NCBI GenBank assembly: GCA_040385105.1
Contig: JAZKHY010000072.1
Coordinates: 37,666-101,665 of the forward strand
DNA: 64,000 bases
Source of the DNA: JACMQX01 sp040385105
GTDB lineage: Bacteria; Pseudomonadota; Gammaproteobacteria; Burkholderiales; Burkholderiaceae_C
Direction of reading: 5' to 3'
The notes beneath the pieces were generated by a model that worked only from the letters and a program-made list of their open reading frames with translations, had not been told where the DNA came from and did not search any database. Of this stretch, positions 46,001 to 53,852 are shown piece after piece. Numbering within the stretch: the stretch's first letter is position 1; the number at the start of each line of letters is the position of its first letter. Made by a program: the position numbers and the translations under genes.

Positions 46001-46959
46001 CGCCAGGACGCCAGGTTGTCAAGCGCCGTACCCCACAGGACCGCCTTCTTGCCGCCGGCATTCATTGCAATGTTGCCGCCGATGCAGGAGGCCTCCGCTG
46101 AAGTCGGGTCCACCGCAAAGACAAAACCGCCGCGCTCCGCCGCATCCGCCACACGCTGCGTGACCACGCCTGCTTCGCTCCAGATGGTCGCCACGGGCTG
46201 ATCCACGCCCGGCAGCGAGACCATCTCGACCTCGGTCATGGCCTCGAGCTTTTCGGTGTTGATGACTGCGCTCTTCCAGGAGAGCGGAATGGCGCCGCCG
46301 GTGTAGCCGGTGCCGCCGCCGCGCGGGATGATGGTCAGGCCCAGTTCAATGCAGCCCTTGACCAGGCCTGCCATTTCGGCCTCGGTATCGGGCGTGAGCA
46401 CCACAAACGGGTATTCCACGCGCCAGTCGGTCGCGTCGGTGACATGCGACACGCGCGACAGGCCGTCGAACTTGATGTTGTCCTTCGCCGTGTGACGGGC
46501 GCAGGTGCGCTGGGTCTTGCGGCGCAGTTCGGCCATGGCCCGGAACATGGCATCAAACGCCGTGACTGCCTGGCCGGCGGCCTCCAGCAATTCGCCCACC
46601 AGGGCATCGCGGCCGCTGTCGGCCTCGGGCGTGCGGCGCTTGCCGACTTCACCGAGGCGGTGATGCAGCGCGTCAACCAGCTGCTTGCGGCGCCCGGGGT
46701 TGTCCAGCAGATCGTCCTGCAGGTAGGGATTGCGCTGCACTACCCAGATATCGCCCAGCACTTCGTACAGCATGCGGGCCGAACGCCCGGTGCGCCGCTC
46801 CTCGCGCAGGTTGTTCAGGACGTCCCAGGCCCGGGAGCCCAGCAGGCGGATCACGATCTCCCGGTCGGAGAACGAGGTGTAGTTGTAGGGGATTTCACGC
46901 AGGCGCGGGGCATCATCAGCCGCGGCCATGACCTGGAGGAGGGTGGTGGGAGCGTTCAT
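43087..46959 (-). CDS. FAD/Fe-S fused dehydrogenase (D-lactate/glycolate oxidase type)
   Basis: A 1290-residue cytosolic or membrane-associated oxidoreductase that fuses a GlcD-like flavin part to a GlcF-like iron-sulfur part. The flavin half has the PCMH FAD-binding loop IIPRGGGTGYTGGAIPL and the FAD-linked oxidase C-terminal domain with HMHAGDGNVHTNIP. Then come 4Fe-4S motifs CLRCGKCKPVC and CTVCHKCLSPCPV and two CCG domains (LCCGYPQRGSGQF, CCGESGTLG). It probably oxidises D-lactate or another 2-hydroxy acid. The ATG at 46959 follows AGGA with 4 bases of spacing. It is divergent from ugpB. Confidence 0.87.
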   Translation of the reverse strand: MNAPTTLLQVMAAADDAPRLREIPYNYTSFSDREIVIRLLGSRAWDVLNNLREERRTGRSARMLYEVLGDIWVVQRNPYLQDDLLDNPGRRKQLVDALHHRLGEVGKRRTPEADSGRDALVGELLEAAGQAVTAFDAMFRAMAELRRKTQRTCARHTAKDNIKFDGLSRVSHVTDATDWRVEYPFVVLTPDTEAEMAGLVKGCIELGLTIIPRGGGTGYTGGAIPLSWKSAVINTEKLEAMTEVEMVSLPGVDQPVATIWSEAGVVTQRVADAAERGGFVFAVDPTSAEASCIGGNIAMNAGGKKAVLWGTALDNLASWRMVTPDAQWLEVTRINHNLGKIHDVETASFELKYFEADGKTPIRTERLDIPGRTFRKEGLGKDVTDKFLSGLPGIQKEGCDGLITSGRWIVHRMPQHVRTVCLEFFGNAKDAVPSIVEIKDFMFAEAKRGGAVLAGLEHLDDRYLKAVGYATKSKRGSHENSGGLPKMVLFGDIAGDDADAVARATSEVVRIANSRNGEGFIAISPEARKKFWLDRKRTAAISKHTNAFKINEDVVIPLPRMGEYTEGIERINIELSLRNKIALADALEAFFERGNLPLGKQDDASEIPSAELLEDRVGQALALVRGVRAQWQDWLQNVDTLFPQLQDHTLRASWKKQIRAELMDIFAGAAFLPILDECNAIHQRVLKGRVWVALHMHAGDGNVHTNIPVNSDNYEMLQTAHQAVERIMALARSLDGVISGEHGIGITKLEFLTDAEMHDFTQYKARVDPEGRFNKGKLLKDSALPADLTNAYTPSFGLMGHESLIMQQSDIGAIADSIKDCLRCGKCKPVCATHVPRANLLYSPRNKILATSLLIEAFLYEEQTRRGVSIKHWEEFEDVADHCTVCHKCLSPCPVKIDFGDVSMNMRNLLRKMGQKSFRPGNAAAMFFLNATNPETIKFMRSAMVDVGFKAQRLANDLLRGLARKQTAKPPATVGKAPVKEQVIHFINKKMPAGLPKKTARALLDIEDKDYVPIIRNPASTNAETEAVFYFPGCGSERLFSQVGLATQAMLWHAGVQTVLPPGYLCCGYPQRGSGQFDKAEKIITDNRVLFHRVANTLNYLDIKTVVVSCGTCYDQLQGYEFDKIFPGCRIIDIHEYLLEKNITLPGGGAYLYHDPCHSPMKLQEPMKTVKALMGDKVLKADRCCGESGTLGVTRPDISTQVRFRKEEELNKDAAQLRELGNLSPKDNVKILTSCPSCLQGLSRYGNDLQNGLLEADYIVVEMANQILGDSWMPDYIEAANAGGIERVLV

Positions 46960-47137
46960 CGTGTCCTGTGGATTCAGCCAGAACAAGGAGGCTACCCGGC
47001 TGAAAACAGATGTTACCGCAGCGCAGCATTCTCTTGCCGACTCATGGAAATCCCGCTTGTGGTGCGTGTTGCAGCCGCGTTAAATCCCGTTGTCACAATT
47101 GTCCAGTAACCTGACGCGTTCTTTCCCAGGAGTTCAA

Positions 47138-48442
47138 ATGAAACTGCAAATCACCGCAGCAGCCCTCGCTGTTGCCTTCGCGCTGCCTGCGCAGGCCCAG
47201 ACAGAAGTCCAGTGGTGGCATTCCATGGGCGGCGCCCTTGGCGAGTGGGTCAATGACCTTGCCAAGGATTTCAACGCCAGCCAGAAGGACTACAAGGTTG
47301 TGCCCACCTTCAAGGGCAGCTATGCCGAATCCATGACGGCCGGCATCGCCGCCTACCGCGCCGGCAACGCCCCGCACATGATCCAGGTGTTCGAAGTCGG
47401 CACCGCCACCATGATGGCCGCCAAGGGCGCAACCGTGCCGGTTGCCAAGGTCATGACTGACGCCGGCCTGAAGTTCGACCCCAGCGTCTATGTGCCTGCC
47501 GTGTCCGGCTACTACACGGCCCCGAACGGCCAGATGCTGAGCTACCCGTTCAACAGCTCCACCCCCGTGTTCCACTACAACAAGGACGCTTTCAAGGCCG
47601 CCGGGCTCGACCCGGAAAAGCCGCCGACGACCTGGCCCGAAGTGGCCCTGACCGCCGCCAAGCTGAAAACGTCGGGGCACAAGTGCCCGTTCACCACCAG
47701 CTGGATCAGCTGGACGCAGCTTGAGAGCTTCTCGGCCTGGCACAACGTGCTGTACGCCACCAAGAACAACGGCTTTGGCGGCACTGACACACGCCTTGCC
47801 GTGAACACGCCGCTGCATGTTCGCCATATCGAGAACCTGGCCAACATGGCCAAGAGCGGACTGTTCGTCTACAAGGGCCGCGAGAACAAGGCCGATGCGA
47901 CTTTTGTGTCAGGCGAATGCGCCATGGCCACGGGCTCGTCGGCCCTGGCCGGCAGCGTCAAGCGCAACGGCAAGTTCGGCTACGGAACGGGCACCCTGCC
48001 CTACTACCCCGACGTCCAGGGCGCGCCCCAGAACACCGTGATCGGCGGCGCCAGCATCTGGGTGATGTCCGGCAAGAAGCCCCAGGAATACAAGGCTGTG
48101 GCTGCGTTCCTGAACTACCTGTCCAAGCCCGAAGTGGCGGCCGCCAGCCACCAGCGCACCGGCTACCTGCCCGTGACCAAGGCCTCGTTCGACCTGACCG
48201 AAAAGGCCGGCTTCTACAAGCAGAACCCCGGTGCCGACGTGTCGGTCAACCAGATGATCCGCAAGACCACTGACAAGTCGCGCGGCGTTCGCCTGGGCAA
48301 CTTCGTGCAGATCCGCACCATCATCGACGAGGAACTCGAAGGCGTGTGGCAAGGCACCAAGCAATCCAAGGAAGCGCTGGACAACATCGTCAAGCGCGGC
48401 AACGAGCAGCTCGAACGCTTCCAGAAAGCGAACAAGTCGTGA
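47138..48442 (+). CDS. ugpB: Glycerol-3-phosphate ABC transporter, substrate-binding protein
   Basis: Periplasmic binding protein for sn-glycerol 3-phosphate. The 434-residue protein has a signal peptide (about 1-20, ending LPAQA) and the UgpB segments EVQWWHSMGGALGEWVNDL and VPTFKGSYAESMTAGIAAYR. The ATG at 47138 follows AGGAG with 7 bases of spacing; a longer frame from 47090 lacks a signal at its start. It leads the ugpBAECQ operon and is separated from ugpA by 114 bases with two hairpins. Confidence 0.93.
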   Translation: MKLQITAAALAVAFALPAQAQTEVQWWHSMGGALGEWVNDLAKDFNASQKDYKVVPTFKGSYAESMTAGIAAYRAGNAPHMIQVFEVGTATMMAAKGATVPVAKVMTDAGLKFDPSVYVPAVSGYYTAPNGQMLSYPFNSSTPVFHYNKDAFKAAGLDPEKPPTTWPEVALTAAKLKTSGHKCPFTTSWISWTQLESFSAWHNVLYATKNNGFGGTDTRLAVNTPLHVRHIENLANMAKSGLFVYKGRENKADATFVSGECAMATGSSALAGSVKRNGKFGYGTGTLPYYPDVQGAPQNTVIGGASIWVMSGKKPQEYKAVAAFLNYLSKPEVAAASHQRTGYLPVTKASFDLTEKAGFYKQNPGADVSVNQMIRKTTDKSRGVRLGNFVQIRTIIDEELEGVWQGTKQSKEALDNIVKRGNEQLERFQKANKS

Positions 48443-48448
48443 GCGTGG

Positions 48449-48472
48449 AACCCCGGGGCCCGCTCCGGGGTT
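48449..48472 (+). terminator. Hairpin AACCCCGG-N8-CCGGGGTT after ugpB
   Basis: A perfect 8-base stem starting 6 bases after the ugpB stop, followed only by TGA, with no long T run. Probably a 3' stabiliser or partial terminator that lowers permease expression relative to the binding protein. Confidence 0.5.
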
Positions 48473-48492
48473 TGACTCCCACAGCAGGTGAA

Positions 48493-48522
48493 TGCCGGGT
48501 CATGCCCGGCATGATGTTTTTT
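48493..48522 (+). terminator. Hairpin TGCCGGG-N5-CCCGGCA with T6 between ugpB and ugpA
   Basis: A perfect 7-base stem (48493-48499 with 48505-48511) followed by TGATG and six T. It lies 35 bases before the ugpA start and could act as an attenuator within the operon. Confidence 0.55.
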
Positions 48523-48556
48523 GAAGTGGCCGATTTCTGGCTTAATCCACCCTGAT

Positions 48557-49438
48557 ATGGAAAAACGAGTCCTCTTCAAATCCGCCTGGTTGCCCTGGGT
48601 GCTGATCACACCGCAGATGGCGATCATCCTGGTGTTCTTTTTCTGGCCGGCCGGCCAGGCGCTTTACCAGAGCGTGCTGCAGGAAGACGCTTTTGGCTCG
48701 ACGCGGGAGTTCGTCGGCCTGGACAACTTCCGCCGCCTGTTCGCCGACCCGGCCTACCTTGACTCATTCCGCATCACCGCCATCTTCTCGGCGCTGGTGG
48801 CCGTCGGCGGCCTGGCGCTGTCGCTCCTGCTGGCGGTCATGGCCAACCGCGTCGTGCGCGGTGCGGGCCTGTACAAGACGCTGCTGATCTGGCCCTATGC
48901 CGTGGCACCGGTCGTTGCCGGCGTGCTGTGGCTGATGATGTTCGCCTCGCCCTACGGCGTGATCCGCTACGCCCTGATCGAGATGGGCTTCGAGTGGAAT
49001 CACCTGCTCAACGGCAACCACGCCATGGCGCTGATCGTCATGGCCTCCATCTGGAAATACATTTCCTACAACTTCCTGTTTTTCCTGGCTGGCCTGCAGT
49101 CCATCCCGTATTCGCTGATCGAGGCCGCCACCATCGACGGCGCCACGCCCTGGAAGCGCTTCTGGACCATCGTGTTCCCGCTGCTTTCACCCACGACCTT
49201 CTTCCTGCTGGTGATCAACGTCGTCCATGCATTCTTCGAGACCTTCGCCATCGTCGATGCGGCCACCAGCGGCGGGCCCGGCAAGGACACCTCGATCCTC
49301 GTTTACAAGGTTTACTACGACGGCTTCAAGGCGCTGGACATCAACGGCTCGGCCGCGCAGTCGGTGGTGTTGATGGTGATCGTCGTCGCACTGACGTTCA
49401 TCCAGTTCCGTTTCGTCGAGAAAAAGGTGCACTACTGA
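48557..49438 (+). CDS. ugpA: Glycerol-3-phosphate ABC transporter permease UgpA
   Basis: Inner-membrane permease of the ugp uptake system. The 293-residue protein has six membrane helices and the binding-protein-dependent transport EAA loop (SLIEAATIDGATPWKRFWTIVFP). The ATG at 48557 is chosen because residues 1-9 form the usual short cytoplasmic head before the first helix. It ends one base before the ugpE start. Confidence 0.93.
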   Translation: MEKRVLFKSAWLPWVLITPQMAIILVFFFWPAGQALYQSVLQEDAFGSTREFVGLDNFRRLFADPAYLDSFRITAIFSALVAVGGLALSLLLAVMANRVVRGAGLYKTLLIWPYAVAPVVAGVLWLMMFASPYGVIRYALIEMGFEWNHLLNGNHAMALIVMASIWKYISYNFLFFLAGLQSIPYSLIEAATIDGATPWKRFWTIVFPLLSPTTFFLLVINVVHAFFETFAIVDAATSGGPGKDTSILVYKVYYDGFKALDINGSAAQSVVLMVIVVALTFIQFRFVEKKVHY

Positions 49439-49439
49439 A

Positions 49440-50294
49440 ATGATTGAACGCCACCCCGTCCTCGACTTCATCTCGCACCTGGTGCTCATCCTGGGGGTGG
49501 TCGTCGTCTTCTTCCCGATCTATGTCACCTTCATCGGCTCGACACAGACCGCCGACCAGATCCTGTCCAGCAACCCGATCTCGCTGCTGCCCGGCACCAA
49601 CTTCATCGAGAGCTACCGCTTCGCGCTGTTCGGCGGCAAGACCGAGGCCGGCGCCACGGTAGCGCCCGCGCTGCCGATGATGGGCATCAGCCTGGCGAGC
49701 GCCCTGATCATTGCCATTGGCAAGATCGCCATCTCGCTGCTGTCGGCGTTTGCCATCGTGTACTTCCGCTTCCCGTTCAAGACCCTGGTGTTCTGGATGA
49801 TCTTCGTCACGCTGATGCTGCCGGTGGAAGTGCGCATCGGGCCGACCTACGAGGTGGTTTCGGACCTGCGCATGCTCAACTCGATGTCGGGCCTGACCAT
49901 CCCGCTGATTGCGTCGGCCACGGCCACATTCCTGTTCCGCCAGTTTTTCATGACCGTGCCGGACGAACTGGTCGAAGCCGCGCGAATGGACGGCGCGGGG
50001 CCGATGCGCTTCTTCAAGGACGTGCTGCTGCCGCTGTCCAAGACCTCGATGGCCGCGCTGTTCGTGATCCAGTTCATCTACGGCTGGAACCAGTACCTCT
50101 GGCCCCTGCTTGTCACGACCGACGAGTCGATGTACCCCATCGTCATGGGCATCAAGCGCCTGATCTTCGGCGAGGTCTACATCGAGTGGAACGTGGTGAT
50201 GGCCACCGCCATCCTGGCAATGCTGCCGCCGGCCATCGTGGTCATCCTGATGCAGAAATGGTTCGTCAAGGGCCTGGTTGATACAGAGAAATAA
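49440..50294 (+). CDS. ugpE: Glycerol-3-phosphate ABC transporter permease UgpE
   Basis: Second inner-membrane permease of the ugp system. The 284-residue protein has six membrane helices, a long loop after the first one and the EAA loop (ELVEAARMDGAGPMRFFKDVLLP). The start is separated from the ugpA stop by a single base, and ugpC begins 5 bases after its stop. Confidence 0.93.
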   Translation: MIERHPVLDFISHLVLILGVVVVFFPIYVTFIGSTQTADQILSSNPISLLPGTNFIESYRFALFGGKTEAGATVAPALPMMGISLASALIIAIGKIAISLLSAFAIVYFRFPFKTLVFWMIFVTLMLPVEVRIGPTYEVVSDLRMLNSMSGLTIPLIASATATFLFRQFFMTVPDELVEAARMDGAGPMRFFKDVLLPLSKTSMAALFVIQFIYGWNQYLWPLLVTTDESMYPIVMGIKRLIFGEVYIEWNVVMATAILAMLPPAIVVILMQKWFVKGLVDTEK

Positions 50295-50298
50295 GAAC

Positions 50299-51327
50299 AT
50301 GGCATCCATTCAACTCAACAACGTCATCAAGAAATACGGCAAGGGCAAGGCCGAGCTGCAGGTCATCCATGGCGTCAATGCCGACATTGCCGACCACGAG
50401 TTCATCGTGATCGTCGGGCCCTCGGGCTGCGGCAAGTCCACGCTGCTGCGCATGGTCGCCGGGCTGGAGGAAATCAGCGGCGGCGAGATCAGCATCGGCG
50501 GGCGGGTCGTCAACAACCTGGAGCCGGCCGAGCGGGACATCGCGATGGTGTTCCAGAACTATGCGCTGTATCCGCACATGAGCGTCTTCGACAACATGGC
50601 CTACGGCCTGAAGATCAAGAAGATGCCGATGGACGAGATAAAAATGCGCGTGGACAAGGCCGCGAAAATCCTGGAACTCGGCCACCTGCTGGACCGCAAG
50701 CCGCGCCAGCTGTCGGGCGGCCAGCGCCAGCGGGTCGCCATGGGCCGCGCCATCGTGCGGCAGCCGCAAGTCTTCCTCTTCGACGAGCCGCTGTCCAACC
50801 TGGATGCCAAGCTGCGCGCCCAGACGCGCCTTGAGATCCAGAAGCTGCACCGCGAACTGGGCATCACCTCGCTGTTCGTCACCCATGACCAGGTCGAGGC
50901 CATGACGCTGGCCCAGCGCATGATCGTGATGAACGCTGGCGTCATGGAGCAGTTCGGCACGCCGGAAGAGGTCTACGGCCGCCCCGCCACCACATTTGTG
51001 GCAAGCTTCATCGGCTCGCCGCCGATGAACCTGATCAAGCATTCGCCGGAAGGCCGGCCCGGCACCATCCTGGGCATCAGGCCTGAGCATTTCGAGGTGG
51101 CAGCCGCGCCCTCGGAAGGCAGCTGGGCGCTGGAGGTGGAAACGTCTGAAATGCTCGGTGCGGAGCGCCTGGTCTATGGCCGCCTGACCGAAGGGTCCGG
51201 CGACGAACTCATCATTGTTCGCACCGACGAGAGCCATGCGGCGCCCGCCGTGGGCTCGGTCATCCATGTGTCCCCGCGCCGGGAACGCCTGCACTGGTTT
51301 GACGCGGAGACCGGCAAGCGCATCTGA
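50299..51327 (+). CDS. ugpC: Glycerol-3-phosphate ABC transporter ATP-binding protein UgpC
   Basis: Cytosolic ATPase that powers the ugp uptake system. The 342-residue protein has Walker A GPSGCGKS (40-47), Q-loop FQNYALYPHM, signature LSGGQ (138-142), Walker B VFLFDEPLSNLD, switch His in FVTHD, and a C-terminal TOBE/MalK-type regulatory domain (IRPEHFEV). The ATG at 50299 (MASIQLNNV) is chosen over a frame start 7 codons earlier, which overlaps ugpE. Confidence 0.94.
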   Translation: MASIQLNNVIKKYGKGKAELQVIHGVNADIADHEFIVIVGPSGCGKSTLLRMVAGLEEISGGEISIGGRVVNNLEPAERDIAMVFQNYALYPHMSVFDNMAYGLKIKKMPMDEIKMRVDKAAKILELGHLLDRKPRQLSGGQRQRVAMGRAIVRQPQVFLFDEPLSNLDAKLRAQTRLEIQKLHRELGITSLFVTHDQVEAMTLAQRMIVMNAGVMEQFGTPEEVYGRPATTFVASFIGSPPMNLIKHSPEGRPGTILGIRPEHFEVAAAPSEGSWALEVETSEMLGAERLVYGRLTEGSGDELIIVRTDESHAAPAVGSVIHVSPRRERLHWFDAETGKRI

Positions 51328-51341
51328 GCGCCTGACGCGCC

Positions 51342-52115
51342 ATGCACAACAGGATCCAGGTCACCCCTGAAGTTTCCTTCACCCACTGGCCATACCCGCG
51401 CTGGGTGGCGCACAGGGGTGCCGGAAAGCTGGCACCTGAAAACACGCTGGCGGCATTCCGCCTGGGCGCCAGCCACGGATATCGCATGTTCGAGTGCGAC
51501 GTGAAGCTGTCGGCCGATGGCGTGCCCTTCCTGATGCACGATGCCACGCTGGAGCGCACCACGAGCGGCCATGGTGTGGGCGGTGAACAGCCCTGGAGCG
51601 CCCTGTCGCAGCTGGACGCCGGAAGCTGGCATTCACGCACCTACGCAGGCGAGCCGCTGGCAAGCTTCGAGGGCATTGCACGCTGGTGCCTGCACAACGG
51701 GCATTTCCTGAACATCGAGATCAAGCCAACCCCCGGCGTCGAGCGGTACACGGGCGAAGTCGTCGCCCATCATGCGGCCCGGCTCTGGCAAGGCAGCGCG
51801 GTACCGCCATTCCTGACCTCGTTCCAGCCCGACGCGCTCGCGGGTGCACGGGATGCGCAACCACAGCTGCCGCGCGGCCTGTTGCTGGACACGCTGTGGA
51901 CGGGCTGGCTTGAAACGGCGCTCACGCTGGGTTGCGTGGCCGTGGTCTGCAACCAGGCGCTGTGGGACACCTCCAGCGTGACCCAGGCCAAAAGTGCGGG
52001 CTTTCGCTGCCTGAGCTACACGGTGAACGATGAATGGGCGGCGCAGCGCCTGATCGACCTGGGCACGGACGGCATCATCACCGACCGGGTCGATTTATTT
52101 TCGCCAGCCGCGTAA
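51342..52115 (+). CDS. ugpQ: Glycerophosphodiester phosphodiesterase UgpQ
   Basis: Hydrolyses glycerophosphodiesters to sn-glycerol 3-phosphate and an alcohol. The 257-residue protein is cytosolic (no signal) and has the GDPD motifs VAHRGAGKLAPENTLAAF and ECDVKLSADGVPFLMHD and metal-site NIEIKP. It is the last gene of the ugpBAECQ operon. Its 3' end overlaps the convergent small membrane protein gene by 21 bases. Confidence 0.92.
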   Translation: MHNRIQVTPEVSFTHWPYPRWVAHRGAGKLAPENTLAAFRLGASHGYRMFECDVKLSADGVPFLMHDATLERTTSGHGVGGEQPWSALSQLDAGSWHSRTYAGEPLASFEGIARWCLHNGHFLNIEIKPTPGVERYTGEVVAHHAARLWQGSAVPPFLTSFQPDALAGARDAQPQLPRGLLLDTLWTGWLETALTLGCVAVVCNQALWDTSSVTQAKSAGFRCLSYTVNDEWAAQRLIDLGTDGIITDRVDLFSPAA

Positions 52116-52373
52116 CAGCAGCCACTGGACGCTGGCGCAGCACACGACAAGCGCCGCGTAGGTGGCCATCTTGCCGTCGCGGCCAAATAACCACAGCCCG
52201 GCAATCAGCGTGATGACCCCGGCCCCGAAACTCCATGCCATCTGCCGCCACAGAGCCGGCGCCGCCGGCGCCCTGCGAACGAATGCCCGCGCAGCGAGCG
52301 CCAGCAACACCGCGATGAACAGCGCCGGCGCAACGAAGTTCAGCAGGTGATTGAGCAGGTCAACGGGGCCCAT
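52095..52373 (-). CDS. Small inner-membrane protein of unknown function
   Basis: A 92-residue protein with three hydrophobic segments: one near the start (VAPALFIAVLLALAARAF), one in the middle (WSFGAGVITLIAGLWLF) and one near the end (ATYAALVVCCASVQWLLL), ending RGWRK. I do not recognise the family. The ATG at 52373 (MGPVDLLNHLLNFV) is chosen because the upstream extension to 52469 runs through the hemA promoter. It converges with ugpQ with a 21-base overlap and is divergent from hemA. Confidence 0.65.
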   Translation of the reverse strand: MGPVDLLNHLLNFVAPALFIAVLLALAARAFVRRAPAAPALWRQMAWSFGAGVITLIAGLWLFGRDGKMATYAALVVCCASVQWLLLRGWRK

Positions 52374-52441
52374 GGCGATCCAGGAAATAGAGGGCAAGGC
52401 AGGGGGGTTTCCCCGCAAATACCCGGTTGGCCTACAAATTT

Positions 52442-52447
52442 TATAAT
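52442..52447 (+). promoter_or_regulatory. TATAAT -10 box just before hemA
   Basis: A perfect TATAAT ends 6 bases before the ATG at 52454. Transcription starting about 7 bases after the box would begin at the A of the start codon. No clear -35 hexamer is visible at 16-18 bases upstream and no Shine-Dalgarno sequence precedes hemA. Confidence 0.55.
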
Positions 52448-52453
52448 CTTCAA

Positions 52454-53713
52454 ATGGCAGTCTGGGCACTAGGCATCAACCACACCACCGCGCCGCTCGA
52501 TTTGCGCGGCCGGTTCGCGTTCGCCATCGACCAGATCGAGCCGACCCTCAAAGGCCTGCGCGAGTCGCTGATTGTGCGCCCAGAGGCCGCCATCCTCTCC
52601 ACCTGCAACCGCACCGAGATCTATTGCGCAGGCGATCACCAGGCCATTGACCATACGCTGGACTGGCTGGCCAATTCCGGCGGCGTCTCCCCCGCCCTGC
52701 TGCGTTCACACTCGTACACACTGCATGACGGCCTGGTGGCGCGGCATGCCTTCCGGGTGGCTAGCGGGCTAGACTCGATGGTGCTGGGCGAGCCGCAGAT
52801 CCTGGGGCAGATGAAGGATGCGGTGCGTGCGGCCAACGATGCCGGCGCCCTCGGCTCCACGCTCAACCAGTTGTTCCAGCGTTCCTTCGCGGTGGCCAAG
52901 GAAGTGCGGACTGCGACCGAGATCGGCGCGCATTCCATCAGCATGGCCGCAGCGGCCGTCCGGCTGGCCGGCCAGCTGTTTGAAGACCTGGGCAAGATCA
53001 AGGTGCTGTTCGTCGGGGCCGGCGAAATGATCGAGCTGGCGGCAACCCACTTCTGCGCGAAGAACCCCAAGGGCATCGCCGTGGCCAACCGCACGCTGGA
53101 GCGCGGCGAGAAGCTCGCATCGCGCTTTGGCGGTGAGGTCATGCGGCTGGCTGACCTGCCCAACCGCCTGCACGAGTTCGATGCGGTGATCAGTTGTACC
53201 GCCAGCACCCTGCCCATCATCGGCCTAGGCGCGGTCGAGCGGGCCCTCAAGGCACGCAAGCACCGGCCGATGTTCATGGTGGACCTGGCCGTTCCGCGCG
53301 ACATCGAGCCGGAGGTCAAGGCCCTGGAAGACGTTTACCTTTACACCGTTGATGACCTTGCCGCGGTGGTGCAGACCGGCCAGGCCAGCCGGCAGGCTGC
53401 GGTGGCGCAGGCAGAAGCCATCATCGATGCCGGCGTGCAGAGCTTTATGCACTGGATGGACCAGCGCGGCGCTGTGCCACTGATCCAGCAGCTCAATGCG
53501 CAGGCCGAGGAATGGCGCGCCATGGAATTGACAAGGGCGCGCAAGCTGCTCGCCAGGGGCGAGGATGTCGACGCCGTCATGGAGGCGCTGTCCAAAGGAC
53601 TGACGCAGAAGATGCTGCACGGCGCCATGGCCGAGCTGCATGCCGGCGATGCCCAGGCGCGCGAACGTGCCAGCTCGGCCATACAGCATTTCTTCCTGCG
53701 CAAAGAGCGTTAG
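52454..53713 (+). CDS. hemA: Glutamyl-tRNA reductase
   Basis: Reduces glutamyl-tRNA to glutamate-1-semialdehyde, the first step of tetrapyrrole synthesis. The 419-residue protein has catalytic Cys51 in ILSTCNRTEIY, the GLDSMVLGEPQILGQ signature, NADPH-binding VLFVGAGEMIE and a C-terminal dimerisation domain. The ATG at 52454 (MAVWALGINHTTAPL) fits the family exactly; the longer frame start at 52427 precedes the -10 box. It is followed by prfA and prmC, a standard hemA-prfA-prmC order. Confidence 0.95.
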   Translation: MAVWALGINHTTAPLDLRGRFAFAIDQIEPTLKGLRESLIVRPEAAILSTCNRTEIYCAGDHQAIDHTLDWLANSGGVSPALLRSHSYTLHDGLVARHAFRVASGLDSMVLGEPQILGQMKDAVRAANDAGALGSTLNQLFQRSFAVAKEVRTATEIGAHSISMAAAAVRLAGQLFEDLGKIKVLFVGAGEMIELAATHFCAKNPKGIAVANRTLERGEKLASRFGGEVMRLADLPNRLHEFDAVISCTASTLPIIGLGAVERALKARKHRPMFMVDLAVPRDIEPEVKALEDVYLYTVDDLAAVVQTGQASRQAAVAQAEAIIDAGVQSFMHWMDQRGAVPLIQQLNAQAEEWRAMELTRARKLLARGEDVDAVMEALSKGLTQKMLHGAMAELHAGDAQARERASSAIQHFFLRKER

Positions 53714-53852
53714 CGGCGCTGGCTGCCAGACCCACGCCATCGCGTTGGGCCATTCCGGAAGGATCCCTGCGGATTCGCCCTATCCACCTCATGCCGTGCA
53801 GCCACCGGACCAGCGTCCGGGCAGGCTCCCCAGGTCCTCCAGGACAGATCCC

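Noticed and set aside
47090..47112. Pho box before ugpB, expected since ugp is often phosphate-regulated
   Set aside because: TTGTCACAATTGTCC has two TTGTC copies 9 bases apart, not the 11-base spacing of a PhoB site. A weak site cannot be excluded.
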